DNA from: Bradyrhizobium barranii subsp. barranii
Lineage (GTDB): Bacteria; Pseudomonadota; Alphaproteobacteria; Rhizobiales; Xanthobacteraceae
Direction of reading: 5' to 3'
Length of the DNA: 64,000 nucleotides
NCBI RefSeq assembly: GCF_017565645.3
Contig: NZ_CP086136.1
Coordinates: 7,919,501-7,983,500, forward strand
Of the stretch, positions 43,689-53,819 are shown in pieces. Under the pieces are notes generated by a model. The model saw only the letters and a list, made by a program, of their open reading frames with translations. It was not told the DNA's origin and did no database searches. Both the position numbers and the translations under genes were made by a program. Within the stretch, counting starts at the first letter, position 1. Each line of letters starts with the position of its first letter.

Positions 43689-44231
43689 TCAGATCCGATC
43701 GTTGATCAGGACGCCGGACAACGACGGATCGTTCGCATTGGTCGTATCGCCTGCTTTCGTCGCGCTATAGGTCGAGTCCGCAAGCGAGCTTTTCAGCTGC
43801 TGGAGAAACTGTTGCAGCAGCTCCGCCGTCGAATTGCCGCTTGACGAGTCGTCCGGAGGCTCGCCGGATGGCGGTGGCCCGTCCGGCGGCGGTCCACCCG
43901 CTCCGTGCGGTCCATGCGAGAGCGCCGCCTTGAAAATTCCTTGCAGCTCGGTGGCCTGCTCGTCCGTCAGCTTGCCGGCCGACACTTGCTGCTGGATGAG
44001 GCCATTAATCTTCGACGCGAAGGCGTCGGGCGAAGATGTCCCGCCGCCGGATTGATCGCTTGCGCCGGTTGACTGCAACGCGGAGCCGATGCTGCTGAGC
44101 GCGGCCGACAGCGCCGACTGATCGGACGCATCGATCGCGCCGGAACCGACTTCCGTTTGCAGTTCGTCTTGCAGCAGTTGCAACGGTGATGAGCGGTGGT
44201 GATGGGAGGAGAGCGCAGAAATCGAGGTCAT
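43689..44231 (-). CDS. Hypothetical Ser/Gln/Pro-rich protein
   Basis: 180 residues starting MTSISALSSHHHRSSPLQLL. A Ser/Gly/Gln-rich first half includes QSALSAALSSIGSALQSTGASD, quoted as SALSAALSSIGSALQ. Then come a helix with INGLIQQQVSAGKLTDEQATEL, a Pro/Gly stretch HGPHGAGGPPPDGPPP (about 108-125), and a leucine/glutamine helix ELLQQFLQQLKSSL. No signal peptide. It could be a small structural or secreted protein; no family is recognised with certainty. Confidence 0.65.
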   Translation of the reverse strand: MTSISALSSHHHRSSPLQLLQDELQTEVGSGAIDASDQSALSAALSSIGSALQSTGASDQSGGGTSSPDAFASKINGLIQQQVSAGKLTDEQATELQGIFKAALSHGPHGAGGPPPDGPPPSGEPPDDSSSGNSTAELLQQFLQQLKSSLADSTYSATKAGDTTNANDPSLSGVLINDRI

Positions 44232-44523
44232 GGTGGCTTTCCGTGCTTTTGGCGGACCCGAGGTGACGTTGCCCCGAGTCCCATCCAGTCCTGAGTTCGC
44301 CCTGGCAGTTGGATTTGCCCGGTTGCGCGGTGGTAGGAACGGGAGCTGGCGCGGAGCATTTGGCAGAGCGCCGCTCCGGTTGCTCGGTATTGCCGATCGG
44401 CAATTGGAAATATCCAGAAACAGAAATCCGACCAGCGGATCATCGGCTGGGGCTGGGGACGGGGCTGGAGCTACCCGTTGAAAGGGATGACTGCCGGATT
44501 GTGCGCGAACGCCCTGGAGCCGA

Positions 44524-47087
44524 CTATGCCGACCGCTTCACCGCGTCGCGACCGGCCGGCGTAACATCGAGCCGCCCCAGCATCGCCCTCGCCTGCTCGG
44601 CGCAGTGCTCGATCAGCCAGCGCTCGAACGCGACCGGCGGCAGCGCGGGCGCGTAGAGGAAGCCCTGGACGACGTCGCAGCCGAGCTCGGCCAGCGTCTT
44701 GCGCTGGCCTTCGGTCTCGACGCCTTCGGCGACGACGGTCATGCCGAGGCCCTGTCCGACGCGCACCACGGCGGTGGCAACCGCGAGCGCGCCCGCGTCT
44801 CTCTCGATGTCGCGCATGAAACTGCGGTCGATCTTCAGCTCGCGGATCGGCAGATGCGCGAGCCGGCTGAGGCTGGAATAGCCGGTGCCGAAATCGTCCA
44901 CGGAAAGCCCGACGCCGAGCTCGCGGATCGCGTTCATTGTCTCCAGCGCGGCAACGCTGTCCCGCATGAACGTGCCCTCGGTGATCTCGAGCATCAGCGC
45001 ATCCGGCGGCAGATCGTATTCGGCGAGGATGTCCTTGAGCCGCGCCGCCAGCGTAACGTTGCGGAAATTGATCGGCGACAGGTTCACCGACACGCTGGGA
45101 ATGTTGAGCCCGGCGCGGCGCCAGTCCGCCATCTGCCGGCAGGCCTCACGCACCGACCACAGGCCGATCTGCTCGATCAGGCCGCACTCTTCGGCGAGCG
45201 GGATGAACTTCGCCGGCGAGACGTCGCCGAGCACGGCATCATGCCAGCGCGCCAATGCCTCGACGCCGTGGACGGCACCGTCGCAACTGCTGATCTGCGG
45301 CTGGTAGCTGAGGTCAGCGCGCCCTCGGCGATGGCGCGGCGCAGCGCTGCGATCAGCGCCAGGCGCTGCTCGGTGAGCCCGTTCATTTCGGCGCTGAAGA
45401 TGCGATGGGTGGAGCGGCCGGCCTGCTTGGCCATGTACATGGCCGCATCCGCCTGCTGCATCAAGGTGTCGATGTCGGTCGCATGGTCGGGATAGAGGCT
45501 GATGCCGATGCTCGCCGACATCTGCAGCTGCCTCGAGCCGAGCCGCAGCGGCGCGGCGAGCGCCTCCGTGAGCCCGGCCGCGACGCGTTCGGCGCTCTCG
45601 GCGTTGCGCTGCGGCAGCAGGATGACGAACTCGTCGCCGCCGAGCCGTCCCAGCATGTCCTCAGGGCCGATCTGCTCGCGCAGGCGCTGCGCGAGCTGGA
45701 TCAGCAGCTCATCGCCGGCGGCGTGGCCGAACGTGTCGTTGACGTCCTTGAAATGATCGACGTCGAGGAAGGCCAGCGCGACGTGGCTGCCGGTCGGGCA
45801 GGCATCGATGGCCGTGGTGATCAGGTGCCGCAGTTGCGCGCGGTTCGGCAGCCCGGTGAGAATGTCGTGATAGGCGAGCCGCGCGATCTCCGCCCGCGCT
45901 TCCTTGCGCTCGATCGCGAAGGCGCCGAGGTCGACGCAGGCGTTGACGATGCGGCGGTGCCAGTTGCTCGGCGCGCGCGGTTCACGGAAATAGAAGGCGA
46001 AGGTGGCGATGACCCGGCCGTCCTTGGCCTTGATCGGTGTCGACCAACAGGCGCGCAGGCCCACTTCGAGCGGACGCGTCTTGTAGGGCTGCCAGCGCGG
46101 ATCGGTGTCGAGATCTTCGGCCAGCACCGGTTCACCGTAGAAGGCCGCGGTGCCGCAGGATCCGACATTCGGACCGATCGCGATGCCGTCCAGCGCACGC
46201 GAATAGTCCTCGGGCAGGCTGGGGCCGCCGAGCGGATGGACGAGGCCTGCGGCATCGACGTGAAGCAACGAGCAAACCACGTCGGGCGCGATCTCCTCGA
46301 CCCGGCGGCACAGCCTGTCGGCGATATCGGTGATCGGAACCTCGTCGGCCAGCGCACTCATGATGAGCTGCTGGAGCGAGCGCAGCTGCCTGGTCTCGGT
46401 GATGTCCTCGAGCAGCGCGAAGATGTGCCTGGCACGGCCCTTCTTGTCGCGGAAGACGTCGATACGGGCGCAGACCCAGATCTCCTCGCCGTCCTTGTTG
46501 TAGACCAGCGTCTCGATTTCGCCGCGGCCGCCGCCGGTCATCAGGCGCTTGACGAGCTTCGCGACGGCCTTCCGATCGGTGTGGCGGCCGGCGATCAGCG
46601 CGCCTGCGCGGCGGCCCTCGGCCTCCTCGCTGGTGTAGCCAAACAGCGTCGCGAAGGTCGAATTGACGTAGACGATGTTCTGCTCGGTGTCGGTGATGAG
46701 CACCGCGCGGTTGGTCTGGTCGGAGACGGCGTGGAGAAGCCCGATTCTGACGCGGCGCTCGGCCTCCGCGGTGACATCACGCGCGAACACGACGTGATGG
46801 TTGACGCCGCCACGCGTGACGGATGACAGCGAGATGGCCGCCCGGATCCGGGTGCCGTCGCGCCGCACGAGGCTGATCTCGTCGCGGAACTCCGCGACCG
46901 GATCGGCCTGAAGGCATTTGAGCGTGAGAAGTTCGGCGTCGCGGCCGAGCGCCTCGGCGCGCGCGAGTTTCCAGATCCGCTCTGCACCGGCATTGAAATG
47001 CGTGATGCGACGCGCGCTGTCGACGATGACGATGCCGCCGTCGGCGCATTCGAGCGCAGCCAGCAGCACGTCCGGAATTTCTGTCAT
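44524..47087 (-). pseudogene. PAS-PAS-GAF-GGDEF-EAL c-di-GMP protein, frameshifted between GGDEF and EAL
   Basis: From ATG 47087 the frame encodes two PAS domains (about 5-120 and 130-250), a GAF domain (about 265-420) and a GGDEF domain with LGGDEFVILLP. The EAL domain continues in another frame (EALARW, then VDDFGTGYSSLSRL and LKIDRSFM). The break is at 45312-45313. The minus strand reads GCGCTGACCTCAGCTACC where GCGCTGACCCTCAGCTACC would read ALTLSYQPQ, so one C is missing. Adding it gives about 854 residues. The architecture resembles DosP-like oxygen or redox sensors with both synthase and phosphodiesterase motifs. Confidence 0.85.
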
Positions 47088-47264
47088 GGGACAATCGGCG
47101 GCAGACATCGTTGGACCCGGATGCATCGGGAAGATGGCAAGGGGGGCCGAGGCTAGCGCCGCGATGGTGTCCAAGACGTTTTTGCAACCGGGTCGCGTCC
47201 GGCCAAGACGCGACATGATTAACGGCTCGCGAAAGCTGCGAAGACAATCCGATGCATTCGGAAC

Positions 47265-48566
47265 CTATTCGGCCGCGCTTGTGGGCTTGAGCTTGTGCAG
47301 CCGGCCGGCCACCGCCCGCACCTTGCGGGGAGCGGCCTGCCAGACCGAGAGCGCCGACAGTCCACTCACGACCATGGCGATGGCGAAGGCGAGCGTGTAG
47401 TCGCCGGTGCGATCATAGAGAAAACCCGTGAGCCAGGGACCCGCCGCGCCGCCGGCCAGGGCCGCCAGCATGATCGTTCCAAAAATGCTGCCCTGGTGCC
47501 TGCCCTGGAAGATCTCGAACACCACCGCGCCCATGATCGAGGTGAGGCCGTAGCCGAGCGCGCCTTGCGCGAACACCATGACATAGACCAGCCACAGCGA
47601 CGGCTGGAATTTCAGCGCCATCAGCGCCGCGAAACAGATCGCAAAGCCTGCGCAGCTGATCGCCCATACCCATTCCCGCCCGATCCGGTCGGAGACGTGG
47701 CCGAGCAGGATCTGGCCGGGAATGCCGAGCAGGCTGACGATGCCGAGCGCCCATACCGCGACACCGGGGCTGAAGCCGATGTCGAGCAGGAATTTGGTCT
47801 GGTGCACCTGCACCGCGTACCAGATGTACAAGCCGCTGAAATAGCCGAGCGCGATCCACCAGAAGCGCGCGGTCGCAACCGCCCGCTTGAGCGTCCAGTC
47901 GGTGCCGACCCAGACGGGATCGACGATGTTGGAGACCGGTGTCGCCGCGCCCGCCGCCGGCGTGGCATCGCCGTCCGGCTGGAGGCCGATGTCTTCGGGC
48001 CGCTTGTGCAGGAACAGATTGATCGGCGCCAGCACGACGAGGATGAGCAGTCCCATCGCGGTACAGGCGGTGCGCCAGCCGGTCTCTTCGATCATGTGCT
48101 GCACCCAGGGCAGCAGCGTCACCGAGCCGATGCCGACGCCGGCAAAGGCAACCCCGATGGCGAAGCCGCGCTTGCGGATGAACCAGTTCGGCAGGAACAG
48201 CGATTGGCCGGAATAGCCGAGACACACCGAGCCGGCGCCGACCATGACGCCGATGGTCACGTAGAGATGCCAGGGCGTGCTGGTGAGCGGCGCGAGCAGC
48301 AGTCCGCCGCCCATCAGCACGACACCGAGCTCCATCACCGCGCGCGGGCCGGCGCGATCCATCAGGCGGCCGATTAGCGGGCTGACGATGCCCGACACGA
48401 CGAAGCCGAAGGAGAACGCGCCGGCAGTGACGCCGCGTTCCCAGCCGAATTCGGAGATGATGGGAGGAAAGAACAGCGAAAACGCGGTGCGCGCGTTGAC
48501 GCCGATCGCCATGGTCACGAAGGTCACCGCGACCACGACCCAGCCGTAGAAGAACGGAAGCCGCAT
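47265..48566 (-). CDS. MFS transporter (monocarboxylate/oxalate:formate antiporter-like)
   Basis: 433 residues, 12 helices, with FYGWVVVAVTFVTMAIGV at the start. The first-half loop motif GRLMDRAGPRAVMELG is the MFS A-motif variant, and EPGWL-type loops GHVSDRIGREWVWA recur in the second half. A His/Pro/Asp loop is at about 215-235. The group transports monocarboxylates or oxalate/formate. No partner genes indicate the substrate. Confidence 0.9.
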   Translation of the reverse strand: MRLPFFYGWVVVAVTFVTMAIGVNARTAFSLFFPPIISEFGWERGVTAGAFSFGFVVSGIVSPLIGRLMDRAGPRAVMELGVVLMGGGLLLAPLTSTPWHLYVTIGVMVGAGSVCLGYSGQSLFLPNWFIRKRGFAIGVAFAGVGIGSVTLLPWVQHMIEETGWRTACTAMGLLILVVLAPINLFLHKRPEDIGLQPDGDATPAAGAATPVSNIVDPVWVGTDWTLKRAVATARFWWIALGYFSGLYIWYAVQVHQTKFLLDIGFSPGVAVWALGIVSLLGIPGQILLGHVSDRIGREWVWAISCAGFAICFAALMALKFQPSLWLVYVMVFAQGALGYGLTSIMGAVVFEIFQGRHQGSIFGTIMLAALAGGAAGPWLTGFLYDRTGDYTLAFAIAMVVSGLSALSVWQAAPRKVRAVAGRLHKLKPTSAAE

Positions 48567-48672
48567 GTTGTGCTTATTTCATCCCTAGATGGTGCTACCG
48601 ACCATCCAGGGCCGCCTGGGTCAAGTGATTTTCGCGAATGTGTTTCTTGGCGGGTCGCAGAAGTTGCCACAT

Positions 48673-48759
48673 CGTCATGGCCGGGCTTGTCCCGGCCATC
48701 CACGTCTTCGCTACGCGGAACAATGAACGTGGATGCCCGGGACAAGCCCGGGCATGACG
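48673..48759. repeat. Palindromic intergenic repeat, CGTCATGGCCGGGCTTGTC family (copy 1)
   Basis: CGTCATGGCCGGGCTTGTC-CCGGCCATCCACGT and ACGTGGATGCCCGGGAC-AAGCCCGGGCATGACG form nested inverted repeats between the stop of a c-di-GMP gene and the start of the MFS gene. Copy 2 is at 52689-52774. Confidence 0.8.
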
Positions 48760-48796
48760 ACCTCACGTATATGTTCAAATGTTGCGAGGCTCGCGC

Positions 48797-51220
48797 TCAG
48801 GCAGCGTCGCGCTGCGAAGCCCGGACGGGCGCGTCGAACTCGATCTGGTCGACCGGCTGCGGGAACAGATAGCCTTGCGCAAAATTGACGCCGAGCGCCG
48901 TCAGCCGCTCGAACTCCTCAGCTGTCTCGACGCCTTCGGCGGTGACCGACATATCGAGTCCGCGTGCGAGCGTCACGATCGAGGCGATGATCGCGGAGCT
49001 GCGCGGCTGATGCGTGAGGTTGCGGATGAAGGATTTGTCGATCTTGATCTTGTCGAACGGGAACGTGGTCAGATAGCTCAGCGAGGAATAGCCGGTGCCG
49101 AAATCGTCGAGCGCGAGCTCGATGCCGATGTGCTTCAGCCGCTCCATGAAGGCGAGGTTCTCGACGCCGCGTTCGAGCAGCACGGACTCGGTGATCTCGA
49201 TCTCCAGCAGCTGCGGCGCCAGGCCGGAATCTGCCAGCGCCGCGCAGATCGTCTCGAACAGCTCGGCTTCCTTGAACTGGATCGGTGACAGGTTCACCGC
49301 AACCATGAGATCGCATGGCCAGGCGGCGGCGTCCGCACAGGCGCGCCGCAGCACGAATTCGCCGAGCGGCACGATCAGCCCGGTTTCCTCGGCAAGCCCG
49401 ATGAACTGGTCCGGCGGGATCAGGCCGCGGCTCGGATGCCGCCAGCGCACCAGCGCCTCGAAGCCGCGACGGCCACCGCTGGCGACGTCCATAAAGGGCT
49501 GATAGTGCACTTCGAGCTGGCACTGCGCGATGGCATCGCGCAAATCGCCTTCCAGCGTATTGCGGGCCTCGAGCTCGGCCGACATCGCCTCGTCGTAGAT
49601 GGTGAAGCAGTTGCGGCCGGCCGATTTCGAGCGGTAGAGCGCGAGGTCCGCCTTCTTCAGCAACTGCTCCTGGTCGCTGCCGTGGTCCGGTGCGATCGCG
49701 ATGCCGATGCTGGTGCCGATCTCGACGCGATGGCCCGGCAGCAGGAACGGCTCGGCCACCAGCTTCGCGATCCGCGCGGCGAGCTCGGTCGCGCAGGTCC
49801 GCTGATCGTCGCAAGCCTCCTGGATGATGGCGAACTCGTCGCCGCCGAGCCGCGCCAGCACGTCGGTGGCGCGCAGCGCAGATCTCAGCCGCAGCGCCAC
49901 CTGGCGCAGCAGCGCATCGCCCGCACCGTGGCCGAGCGAGTCGTTGACGTTCTTGAAGCGGTCGAGATCGAGCATCAGGATCGCGAACGGCAGGCCCCGC
50001 ACGCTCAACTGGCTGTTCATCATGTCGAGCCGGGTCAGGAAGAAGGCGCGGTTCGGCAGCCCGGTCAGGATATCAGTCTGGGCGAGCTCCAGCACCCGCC
50101 GGTTCGCCAGCGACAGCCGCCGCGAGTTGCGGCTTGCGAGCATGAGATAGGTTGCGAGCGACAGCGTCAGCAGCATGCCGACGACGATGACGGCAACGGC
50201 GCGGTCGTAGGCCGTCTCCAGCGAACCGCCGGCCGTTGGCATGGCGCGCACCTGCCAGTCGGTATCCCCGATCTTGAGGCTGCCCGACCAGTGCAGCGCC
50301 CGGGCGACGTCCCCCATCGACTGCGGCGACGTGGCGGCCGACGAATAGTCCGGCAGGGTTTGTTCCAGGCTGACGATCTGTCCCGTGAAGGGCGGATAGA
50401 CGTTCACGCTGATTGCGGGGCTTGCTCCCGTGGTCACGCGAATGGACTGGATCAGCAGCGGCAGGTCGAAGACGCCGACGACGAAGCCCGCCAGATTGCG
50501 GCGCCGGTCCGCCACCGCCTCGCGCGAGGTTCCCTTGGCGTAGACGGGAATGGCAACGAGCACGTCGGGCTGCCGGCCGCCCTCCTTCGGTTCGTAGAGG
50601 CGCGTGCGAATGGCGGCGACGCGGTCGTTGTCGCGCGCGCGCTCGAGGGCTGCGCGGCGCTCTGGAACGGTCGCGTAATCCATGCCGTAGACCGACGACG
50701 TCTTCGGCTGGGTCGAGTAGAACACCGGGAAATATTCATCGGCTTGCGGCGCGGTCGCGAAGGTCTCGCCCTGGAGCGACTTGATGCGATAGCCGGACAC
50801 GCCGTCCGTGGCCGCGGCGGCCTCGTATTCGGCGCGCTCCTTGCGGTTGACGCGCGGCAGCCAGGAGATGCGCAGCATGCCGGGATGACGTTCAAACAGC
50901 CGGGAGCTGAACGTCTCGAATTCGCTGCGGGTGATTTCCTCGTTGGTCGATTCGAACAGCGTACGCAGCGCGACGAGCCTGGAGATGTACTCGCTCATGC
51001 CGTTCTGCATGACGATGGCTTCGGTTTCCGCGGCGTTCTCGAACTCGATCCTGTTGACGCGGTCTTCCCATCGCGCCACGGCGGCGGCGCCGACGAGCGA
51101 GAACAGAAGACCGACGCCGACTGCGACGAGCGCAGGACGATAGAGTCCGAGCAGCGGCGCGGCGCGCCACCATCCGATCCTACGTTCCCGATCCTGATCG
51201 TTCTGACCCCGACCGCCCAT
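48797..51220 (-). CDS. CHASE-GGDEF-EAL membrane c-di-GMP protein
   Basis: 807 residues. A first transmembrane helix (about 29-48) is followed by a periplasmic CHASE domain (about 75-310), a second membrane helix (about 345-368), a GGDEF domain with RLGGDEFAII, and an EAL domain with FEALVRW, DDFGTGYSSLSYL and KIDKSFIRNL, so both active sites look intact. CHASE domains sense extracytoplasmic small molecules. It is divergent from an orphan ABC-type binding protein gene whose start lies 287 bp away, which may supply the ligand. Confidence 0.94.
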   Translation of the reverse strand: MGGRGQNDQDRERRIGWWRAAPLLGLYRPALVAVGVGLLFSLVGAAAVARWEDRVNRIEFENAAETEAIVMQNGMSEYISRLVALRTLFESTNEEITRSEFETFSSRLFERHPGMLRISWLPRVNRKERAEYEAAAATDGVSGYRIKSLQGETFATAPQADEYFPVFYSTQPKTSSVYGMDYATVPERRAALERARDNDRVAAIRTRLYEPKEGGRQPDVLVAIPVYAKGTSREAVADRRRNLAGFVVGVFDLPLLIQSIRVTTGASPAISVNVYPPFTGQIVSLEQTLPDYSSAATSPQSMGDVARALHWSGSLKIGDTDWQVRAMPTAGGSLETAYDRAVAVIVVGMLLTLSLATYLMLASRNSRRLSLANRRVLELAQTDILTGLPNRAFFLTRLDMMNSQLSVRGLPFAILMLDLDRFKNVNDSLGHGAGDALLRQVALRLRSALRATDVLARLGGDEFAIIQEACDDQRTCATELAARIAKLVAEPFLLPGHRVEIGTSIGIAIAPDHGSDQEQLLKKADLALYRSKSAGRNCFTIYDEAMSAELEARNTLEGDLRDAIAQCQLEVHYQPFMDVASGGRRGFEALVRWRHPSRGLIPPDQFIGLAEETGLIVPLGEFVLRRACADAAAWPCDLMVAVNLSPIQFKEAELFETICAALADSGLAPQLLEIEITESVLLERGVENLAFMERLKHIGIELALDDFGTGYSSLSYLTTFPFDKIKIDKSFIRNLTHQPRSSAIIASIVTLARGLDMSVTAEGVETAEEFERLTALGVNFAQGYLFPQPVDQIEFDAPVRASQRDAA

Positions 51221-51507
51221 CTTGATCCCGCAAGTCCCCCTCGGCGCGGCAACCCACTTCTGGTTGAGCTGCCGGAACTGCTATCGGACAAGGATCGGGG
51301 TTAAGAACCGCACAATTTCAGAACCGGGTCGTCGCAGATTGCGCGGCTTAGTTAACGATTGGCCTGCAAGCAGGGCCCATTGTGGGAGTAATTTGCCGGT
51401 TTTCCCCGGACTCTTACGGAGCACCGTTACATCGGGGGTTAGCGAGCTGTTCAGGGCGACGGGACTATCGTTTCCGGCAGGTATTCCCTTATCCGGCAAA
51501 CATCCTC

Positions 51508-52674
51508 ATGACACGATCGCGATCAGCGGCCTGCGTCGCTCTGGCCGTCGCGCTACTCGCCGCGGCCAATCCTGCAGCGAAAGGCGACGAGGTCGGCGTC
51601 AGCGACGATACAATCCTGTTCGGCCAGGCCGCCGCGCTCGAAGGCCCCTCCTCCGCGCTCGGACAGCGCATGCGGCAAGGCATCGTCGCGGCATTCACCG
51701 AGATCAACGAAAAGGGCGGCGTCCACGGCCGCAGGCTCCAGCTCATCAGCCGCGATGACGGCTACGATCCCGACCGCTCGGTGGCGCAGACGCTGCGGCT
51801 GATCGAGGACGACAAGGTGTTCGCGCTGATCGGCGCGGTGGGCACGCCGACCGCGATGGCGACGATACCGATCACCAGTACCAGGAACATTCCCTTCATC
51901 GGTCCGTTCAGCGGTGCCGAATTCCTGCGCGACCTCGAGCTTGCGAACGTCGTCAACATTCGCGCAAGCTATGGCGCTGAAGCGGAGGCCTGGGTCAAGC
52001 ACCTCACCGAGGATCGCCACTTCACCCGCATCGGCATCTTCTACCAGGACGATTCCTTCGGACGCGACGGCCTTGCCGGTGTGAAGAACGCGCTTGCCAA
52101 GCGCGGCCTCGAGCTCGCCGCCGAAGGCACCTTCGAGCGCAACACCCGCGCGGTCGGCTCGGCCTGGCGCATGATCAAGCGCGCCGAGCCCGAGGCCATC
52201 GTCATGGTCGGCACCTACGGTCCCTGCGCCGAATTCATCAAGCTCGCGCATCGCAGCGGCTTCCATCCGACCTTCGTCAATATCTCCTTCGTCGGCGCCA
52301 ATGCGCTCGCCCGAGAGCTCGGCCCCGACGGCGAAGGCGTCATCGTCTCGCAGGTCGTGCCGTTTCCCTGGGATCGCTCGCAAAAGCTCGTCGCCGACTA
52401 CCAGGCGGCGCAGAGGGCGTTCGACCCGACGCTGACACCGGACTTCGTGTCGCTCGAAGGCTATCTCTCCGGCCGCCTCGCGGCCGCGGCGCTGGAGAAG
52501 GCCGGGCCGCAGCCGACCCGCGCGAGCCTCCTGCGCGCCATCAACGACGTCGGCCGCTTCGACATCAGCGGCAGCATCGTCACCGTCGGCGCGCGCATGA
52601 CCGACGCGCCGCCGAAGGTGTTCTTGACCGTGATCCAGAAGGACGGAACGTTCAGGGCGGTGGATCGGCTTTAG
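51508..52674 (+). CDS. Periplasmic substrate-binding protein, branched-chain amino acid (type I) family
   Basis: 388 residues from MTRSRSAACVALAVALLAAAN (signal peptide, cleavage near KGDE). The Peripla_BP_6 pattern is seen in LFGQAAALEGPSSALGQRMRQG, INEKGGVHGRRLQLISRDDGYDP (both quoted in part) and FIGPFSGAEFLRD. No permease or ATPase genes are adjacent, so it is an orphan binding protein; divergence from the CHASE-GGDEF-EAL gene suggests a signalling rather than transport use. The start at 51508 is chosen because of the signal peptide. Confidence 0.92.
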   Translation: MTRSRSAACVALAVALLAAANPAAKGDEVGVSDDTILFGQAAALEGPSSALGQRMRQGIVAAFTEINEKGGVHGRRLQLISRDDGYDPDRSVAQTLRLIEDDKVFALIGAVGTPTAMATIPITSTRNIPFIGPFSGAEFLRDLELANVVNIRASYGAEAEAWVKHLTEDRHFTRIGIFYQDDSFGRDGLAGVKNALAKRGLELAAEGTFERNTRAVGSAWRMIKRAEPEAIVMVGTYGPCAEFIKLAHRSGFHPTFVNISFVGANALARELGPDGEGVIVSQVVPFPWDRSQKLVADYQAAQRAFDPTLTPDFVSLEGYLSGRLAAAALEKAGPQPTRASLLRAINDVGRFDISGSIVTVGARMTDAPPKVFLTVIQKDGTFRAVDRL

Positions 52675-52688
52675 CTGCAGCAGGAGGT

Positions 52689-52774
52689 CGTCATGCCCGG
52701 GCTTGTCCCGGGCATCCACGTTCTTGGCATCGCAGGCAAAGGCGTGGATGGCCGGGTCAAGCCCGGCCATGACG
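52689..52774. repeat. Palindromic intergenic repeat, CGTCATGCCCGGGCTTGTC family (copy 2)
   Basis: CGTCATGCCCGGGCTTGTCC-CGGGCATCCACG and CGTGGATGGCCGGGTCAAGCCCGGCCATGACG are inverted arms, the same family as 48673-48759. Sits between convergent genes. Confidence 0.8.
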
Positions 52775-52829
52775 ATGCGGAAGCTTTGGTGCGCACAGCG
52801 ACTGTATAACTTGCGTTAGCTCCGCAGCT

Positions 52830-53807
52830 TCAAGGCCGGCGCGTCCAGCACTCCGCGTTCACTGCGCCTTGCGGGACCTCGCCTTTGACGATCGCCTCGA
52901 CCTGCCGCACCGTTTCCAGCGACTGGTATTCGATCGCCTGTGGCGTCAGCCCGCCGACATGTGGCGTGACGACAACGTTGGGAAGCCTCGCCAGCTCCGG
53001 GCTCGGCATCTGATCGGGCGCGCGGCCGACATCCATCGCCGCGCCGGCGATGCGGTTCTCGCGCAGCGCCCTCGCCAGCGCGGCCTCGTCGACGAGATTG
53101 CCGCGCGAGAGATTGATGAACACTGCATGCTTCTGCATGCGCGCCAGCGCCGCCTCGCCGATCAATTTCTCGGTCTGCTCGTTGGCGATGGCGAGGCAGA
53201 CGACGTAGTCGGAGGCACCAAGAAGCTCGTCGAGACTGACCTGCCGGATCGAACCGTCGCTGACATCAGCGAAGGGATCGGAGACCAGCACCTCCATGCG
53301 CATCACCTTGGCGATTTCGGCGAGATAGCGCCCGATGCTGCCATAGCCGATGATGCCGATCCGGCTGCCGGCGAGCTGGCGGCCCATCCGCGCCTCGACC
53401 TTGCGGCCGGCCTGGTAATCCGCCGTCGCCCGGGACACGCCGCGGGAGAGATCGACCATGTAGCCGATCGCAAGCTCGGCCACCGCCTGCACGAAGCCGG
53501 GCCCGGCGCGGGTCACGAGCACGCCGGCGTTCGAGGCCGCTTCCACATCGACGTTGCGGATGTCGACGGCGCAGCGGACGAAGGCACGCAGGCGCGGCAG
53601 TTGCGCGAAGATCTCGCCGCGCCCTTCCGTCATGCGATCGGCGACGATGATGTCCGCATCTTTCGCCGCACGCACGAGGGTAACCGCGTCCAGCGTATCG
53701 TCGCTCTCGTGCAGCATCACCTCGGCGGCTGCCCGCAGGCCGTTCAGGCTGCGGTCGCCGTAGTAATTGCGACGCATCTCCGGCGTATGGGCGAGCAACA
53801 CTTTCAA
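52830..53807 (-). CDS. D-2-hydroxyacid dehydrogenase (NAD-dependent)
   Basis: 325 residues. NAD motif GIIGYGSIGRYLAEIA (about 150-165), catalytic Arg in NLSRGNLVDEAAL (about 235), catalytic His in TPHVGGLTP (about 283). Related to phosphoglycerate/hydroxypyruvate dehydrogenases. The TRAP transporter genes begin 12 bp upstream in the same direction, so it probably metabolises the imported acid. Confidence 0.92.
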   Translation of the reverse strand: MKVLLAHTPEMRRNYYGDRSLNGLRAAAEVMLHESDDTLDAVTLVRAAKDADIIVADRMTEGRGEIFAQLPRLRAFVRCAVDIRNVDVEAASNAGVLVTRAGPGFVQAVAELAIGYMVDLSRGVSRATADYQAGRKVEARMGRQLAGSRIGIIGYGSIGRYLAEIAKVMRMEVLVSDPFADVSDGSIRQVSLDELLGASDYVVCLAIANEQTEKLIGEAALARMQKHAVFINLSRGNLVDEAALARALRENRIAGAAMDVGRAPDQMPSPELARLPNVVVTPHVGGLTPQAIEYQSLETVRQVEAIVKGEVPQGAVNAECWTRRP

Positions 53808-53819
53808 GACAGGACTCCC

